Source of the DNA: Anthonomus grandis grandis
Taxonomy: Eukaryota; Arthropoda; Insecta; Coleoptera; Curculionidae
Length of the DNA stretch: 64,000 nucleotides
Direction: 5' to 3'
Assembly (NCBI RefSeq): GCF_022605725.1
Contig: NC_065547.1
Coordinates: 23,353,167 to 23,417,166 of the forward strand
Made by a program: the position numbers and the translations under genes. Below are positions 60,431 to 64,000 of this stretch, one piece after another. Position 1 is the stretch's first letter. The number at the start of each line of letters is the position of its first letter. A model generated the notes under the pieces. That model did not search any database, was not told the origin of the DNA, and saw only the letters and a list, made by a program, of their open reading frames with translations.

Positions 60431-60960
60431 ATATGTCCAAAATAGGATTAAATCTATTGTATTATAATCCTGAAAAATGATAATACATCCAAGATGCACC
60501 TAAACATTATTAGAAAACACTTAGGTGTGTCATAATCAGGGTTGCCAGGTGTGGCGCATTTGCGCCAAAGTGGCGCTTTTAAATTTCAAATGGCGTGTAA
60601 AATTTTGGTACATGCGCCGGGCACCTAAAGTGCCGCTTTTGTATTTTGTATCGTGCACCTTGATTGTAAACTAGTCAAAAGAAGCATTGGTTTTGGTTGG
60701 TTCTTAATACTATTAATTTCATAAACAAATCCAACTACCAAAAGAGATCGTCTGCCATTCGCCTTTGCATGAGCGTGAGCGTAAACTGGGCTTTAGCACT
60801 ACAGATGCTTATGATTTTGCTCATCAACCGTCAAACCGTGACAGTTGTCATGTTGATAGTTGACATGGCGGCAACATTATTGGTTGTGGTTTGTGTTTTG
60901 AATTGAAATTGATTTATATTGATTGATTTTGCGTCGTCTTGTCGTCTAGTGTATAATTAT

Positions 60961-61008
60961 CATAGAGTAATTAAAAGTATGTCTCATAGAGTAATTAAAA
61001 GTATGTTT
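60961..61008 (+). repeat. two tandem 24-bp heads of the CATAGAG mini-element
   Basis: CATAGAGTAATTAAAAGTAT plus GTCT, repeated twice; identical to the first 20 bp of the elements at 53343 and 62051. No matching CTCTATG end follows, so it is a truncated copy or a solitary arm duplication. Confidence 0.85.
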
Positions 61009-61012
61009 TACT

Positions 61013-61672
61013 CACCATAGGAATTACAATGCAAAAATAAAAAAATAGAAATTCCTGCTTCCCTAATTGCTTTAGCTAAAAAGTTTATAGGACCTTTTTT
61101 GTAGCAAATTAATTTTGTTATAAAAAGGTATTTTTATAAAACAAGATATTTGAGTCGTGGAGGCAAAATTGTCGAAAATGTTCTTTCCCTTTTCCCTTTC
61201 CATCACCTGTTTGCTAATTAAGAAACAAACATTACCGTTTTTGAAACTTTACAGTATCAAATTTCTAAAATGATTTATTCTATACAGGAAAAAGTAGAGA
61301 TGATAAAACTTTATTATTCTGGAACTAGTACACGGGAAATAAGTGCTTTATTTATAAAATAGTTATGAAATAGTGTAATTATTAGTTTAAACTTTGTACA
61401 GTAGTTTATTGCAAATAAATATTGTTGTTATTACATAATATGACAGATTTTTGAAGTTTCAAAAAAGGTAATGTTTGTTTCTTAATTAGCAAACAGGTGA
61501 TGGGAAGGGAAAAGGGAAAGAATATTTTCGACGATTTTGCCTCCACGATTCAAATATCTTGTTTTATAAAAATTAATTTGCTACAAAAAAAGTCCTATAG
61601 ACTTTTTAGCTAAAACAATTAGGGAAGCAGGAATTTCTATTTCTTTATTTTTGCATTGTAATTCCTATGGTG
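61013..61672 (+). mobile_element. mariner-like deletion derivative with ~240-bp inverted repeats
   Basis: 61013-61262 and 61450-61672 are inverted complements (CACCATAGGAATTACAATGC...). Only the first 30 codons of a transposase remain between them (61270-61362). No clear target duplication. Nested inside the hAT-like element at 60537-61853. Confidence 0.8.
61270..61362 (+). pseudogene. transposase N-terminal stub
   Basis: ATG at 61270; 'MIYSIQEKVEMIKLYYSGTS' and 'TREISALF' resemble the first helix-turn-helix of mariner-like transposases ('YS..ERV.IV..YY....S.RE....F'). It stops after 30 codons, where internal deletion removed the rest. Confidence 0.6.
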
Positions 61673-62050
61673 CGTAATGTGAGGCAGCACCCGGTATAGG
61701 AAACTGTGAATAAAAGGAAATCCACATTTGTCCAATATTTGAAACTCCCGCTAATTTTTTAATAGTTTTTGGTCCTGTCAAAAGGTGGCGCTTTGGTGGC
61801 GCATTTTAGTGTCAAAACTGGCGCGTGACAGTTAGTAATACCTGGCAACACTGGACATAATTGAAATTTACCTCTTTTCTGCTCTATGTAGTTGCACGAT
61901 GATTCGATATTGGCACGTTTGTAAAATAATTTATCAACCCCGGACTCAAAAAAACTACAAAAAGTTATAAAATTACTTAAAAACTTTAAATTGGAAGAAA
62001 ATCATGAGGCTTGGCTTGTTTTGTTTTCCACCCAAAGAGAAGTTAAAAAA

Positions 62051-62093
62051 CATAGAGTAATTAAAAGTATATTCATATATTCATTTCTCTATG
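62051..62093. mobile_element. 43-bp micro-element with CATAGAG ends and 8-bp duplication
   Basis: CATAGAGTAATTAAAAGTAT ... TTTCTCTATG, flanked on both sides by exactly TTAAAAAA (62043-62050, 62094-62101). Shares both ends with the 104-bp element at 53343-53446. The flank is low-complexity, so the duplication alone is weaker evidence than at 53343. Confidence 0.75.
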
Positions 62094-62489
62094 TTAAAAA
62101 AAGATAATCGTCAAATACGACAGTTAAAATTTCATTACCGCCACTATTGTCATATTTGATGTACGTCAAAAATTAGACAATCAGAATGAATCGGCCATCT
62201 TGGGTGGCAGACTATTCCGCCCCGCCACATTCAACCTTCATACCAGTGTCTTAAAGACACTTATAGAGTTATAGCCGCTCACTCGCTAAAATATGGGTTA
62301 GGTTATAATATTATAAAAGATGACATATTTGTGAAGTATCTATTAAAAGTAAGTAAAAGTAAAAAATTATAAGTATTGGATGCCAAAATATTAATAAGAA
62401 TGTGTAATTAAGTATATTATTATAATGTAGCAAATTGATTGCTTATTTGAACCCGAAATGCCGCAAAATTAGGATTTGAATTAAACTTT

Positions 62490-63056
62490 TTTCTCTAATA
62501 TGTACAAAATATCTAAACGGCTTTGAGATGGTTGCAAACGTTGCGAACGTTTTTTGATTAAAAATTATTGAGTAAGCCAAAGGATATAAATAAAACTTTT
62601 CCTTATAGCCGTTAGGAGTTACATAGCCCTTTATATTTTTCAACACCTAACAATTCAATAATTTTTTACCAAAACAATTGTTTTATTGTTTTTTCTAGAG
62701 TATTTTGTTGTTTGTAGAGGTTTGTAACCATCTCAAATGTTTGGATATTTTTATAGAAAAAAGATTAATTCAAATTCTTTGGGAGCCTTTTTCATTTCTT
62801 TAACATTCGACTTTTTACGTAATTTTTACAAAAAAGCTTTAGTTTGTAGAGGTTTATAATAACTATAAATCGATTTAGTTAATGATAAGTTAATCACTAG
62901 TTAATGATATTAAAATTCCTTGGGAATTTCAGGAGATACGGGCATTATATGGATTAAATGACAGCGGGCGCGTACTATAAATAGGTCGCTGGCAAACGAC
63001 ATATGCTGCGTTCTAGATTTGTTTGCTGGATATAGATCGGGCGCTAGCTTCACAGA
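62490..63056. mobile_element. second, decayed copy of the foldback element
   Basis: 62500-62570 matches the left-arm unit of 51321-52628 ('ATATCTAAA', 'GATGGTTGCAAA', 'AAAAATTATTGA'). 62645-63056 matches the right arm through 'GGTCGCTGGCAA' and 'CATATGCTGCGTTCT' to the end CGCTAGCTTCACAGAT. The outer part of the left arm is missing. About 75-80% identity by eye. Confidence 0.8.
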
Positions 63057-64000
63057 TGAAAAAATATATAGAAAAACAACACAAAGTGGCAACTTCGGAT
63101 ACGTGCATTGTAAACATGGAAGTATTCTACATTGCCAAGTATATTTTTCTTTTCATTAACTTTTTTGTCAGGAATGTGTTTTTTTATTCTGGAAAATTTG
63201 TTGATTACTCTCAAAGTCTATATTATTAGTCAGAAAAACGAAACTTAAAGAGTACACTGTTTACCTGTTACAAAATACAACACATAAATAAAAAAATATG
63301 TAGTGGATTAAGAAAATTATATATTGATTAAAATTTTAGAAAGATATAGAATTTTAGAGAGATATTGAAAAATTGGAAAGTCGATTTGACACCATTGTCT
63401 GAGATGGTGAACTCAAACAATTTCGCCTATGGTTTGCAGCTGGGCTTATTGTAGGTATTTAATGTTTTAAGAATTTACGTTTTTACATTTTCATGCCAAT
63501 ATAGTTACGAGGTCACGAAAAGAAACATTGACCAGTATAATTTTTTAGAATTTAAACCTTTTATTTATTTAATTTAAGACTTTGTTTCCAACATGCAACT
63601 TGCCCAGTGATAAAAAACTTACCAATTCATTAAATGTTAACTGAACTTAACCGAAACAAAAAATAATACAAAAGATAAAAAGACGATAATATCTCAGATA
63701 TAACACCAACAGTCACTTTTATTAGAATATTGTTTATGTCACAAAAATGAAAAACTTTATTACATATATCGTATATAATATTAAAAAATGATTTTTACAA
63801 CATATTGTAGTGCTGCCTTGTAAGAAGAAGGTACAAACCTACAAAATACAAGAGAAAAGAACGGAACTATCGATTAAACCATTAATTTGCCTATATAAAA
63901 CCTTAACAATAAAGATATTTTTTCTCAGATGCAATAAATATACTAGGTTTAAAGCGGCAGGTACTTAGCAAACCTGAGCAAACACTTGAAATCAAATCGA
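63057..64000. other. intergenic, no recognisable feature
   Basis: AT-rich sequence without coding similarity, terminal repeats or tandem arrays that I could identify. Confidence 0.4.

Larger units (their letters stand above)
60537..61853. mobile_element. non-autonomous hAT-like element containing a nested element
   Basis: Ends CAGGGTTGCCAGGT / ACCTGGCAACACTG, with a subterminal 'GGCGCATTT..GCGCCA.AGTGGCGCTTT' cluster on both sides. The flanking 8-mers GTCATAAT (60529-60536) and GACATAAT (61854-61861) differ at one base, consistent with an aged hAT duplication. The interior holds two CATAGAG heads (60961, 60985) and the mariner derivative at 61013-61672. Confidence 0.8.

Noticed and set aside
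1..64000. CRISPR arrays, operons, ribosome binding sites or other prokaryotic features
   Set aside because: No regularly spaced repeats with unique spacers, and gene structure is clearly spliced eukaryotic.

Overview
This is animal, and most likely insect, nuclear DNA. It is very AT-rich, protein-coding sequence is split by GT-AG introns, and the space between exons is filled with degraded insect-type mobile elements (mariner/Tc1, hAT, Jockey- and RTE-like non-LTR elements, a Gypsy-type gag, an errantivirus-like env, a THAP/P-like fragment). A beetle is plausible from the element mix, but the order is an inference.

The only host gene I can support is a kinesin-5 (Eg5/KIF11/Klp61F family) motor on the + strand. 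Eight exons run from 6598 to the stop at 47742-47744 and join in frame to about 795 residues: second half of the motor domain, coiled-coil stalk, BimC box and a short tail. The first part of the motor, with the P-loop, is not in the window, so the gene is 5' partial here. Three small introns (73, 345 and 81 bp) contrast with four of 6-14 kb that are loaded with transposons.

Layout. 1-6.6 kb: 5' flank or intron made of several non-LTR reverse-transcriptase (RT) remnants. 6.6-8 kb: motor exons. 8-14.3 kb: intron with a head-to-head pair of mariner-like elements and LINE fragments. 14.3-14.9 kb: stalk exon. 14.9-20.9 kb: intron with a nearly intact Tc1 element, a LINE split by a foldback insertion, and a tRNA-like SINE. 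20.9-21.2 kb: stalk exon. 21.2-35 kb: intron with a mariner-like transposase, an R1/Jockey-type C terminus, a MITE, split env pieces and a THAP/P-like fragment. 35.0-35.6 kb: two exons, including the BimC box. 35.6-47.7 kb: intron with nested mariner-type elements around an unclassified transposase-like gene, RTE and Tc1 remnants, a Gypsy gag with its LTR, and a perfect hairpin. The last exon follows at 47.7 kb.

47.75-64 kb is downstream of the gene and almost entirely mobile. It holds a solo LTR, a broken hAT element, a 1.3 kb foldback element with a 9-bp target duplication, a complete 3.9 kb hAT with 8-bp target duplications and a broken transposase, miniature hAT-type elements as small as 43 bp, and a non-autonomous hAT-like element carrying a nested mariner deletion derivative.

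I found no cellular tRNA, rRNA, CRISPR array or prokaryotic feature. The mobile elements are mostly pseudogenes and do not appear to act together with the kinesin gene beyond enlarging its introns.
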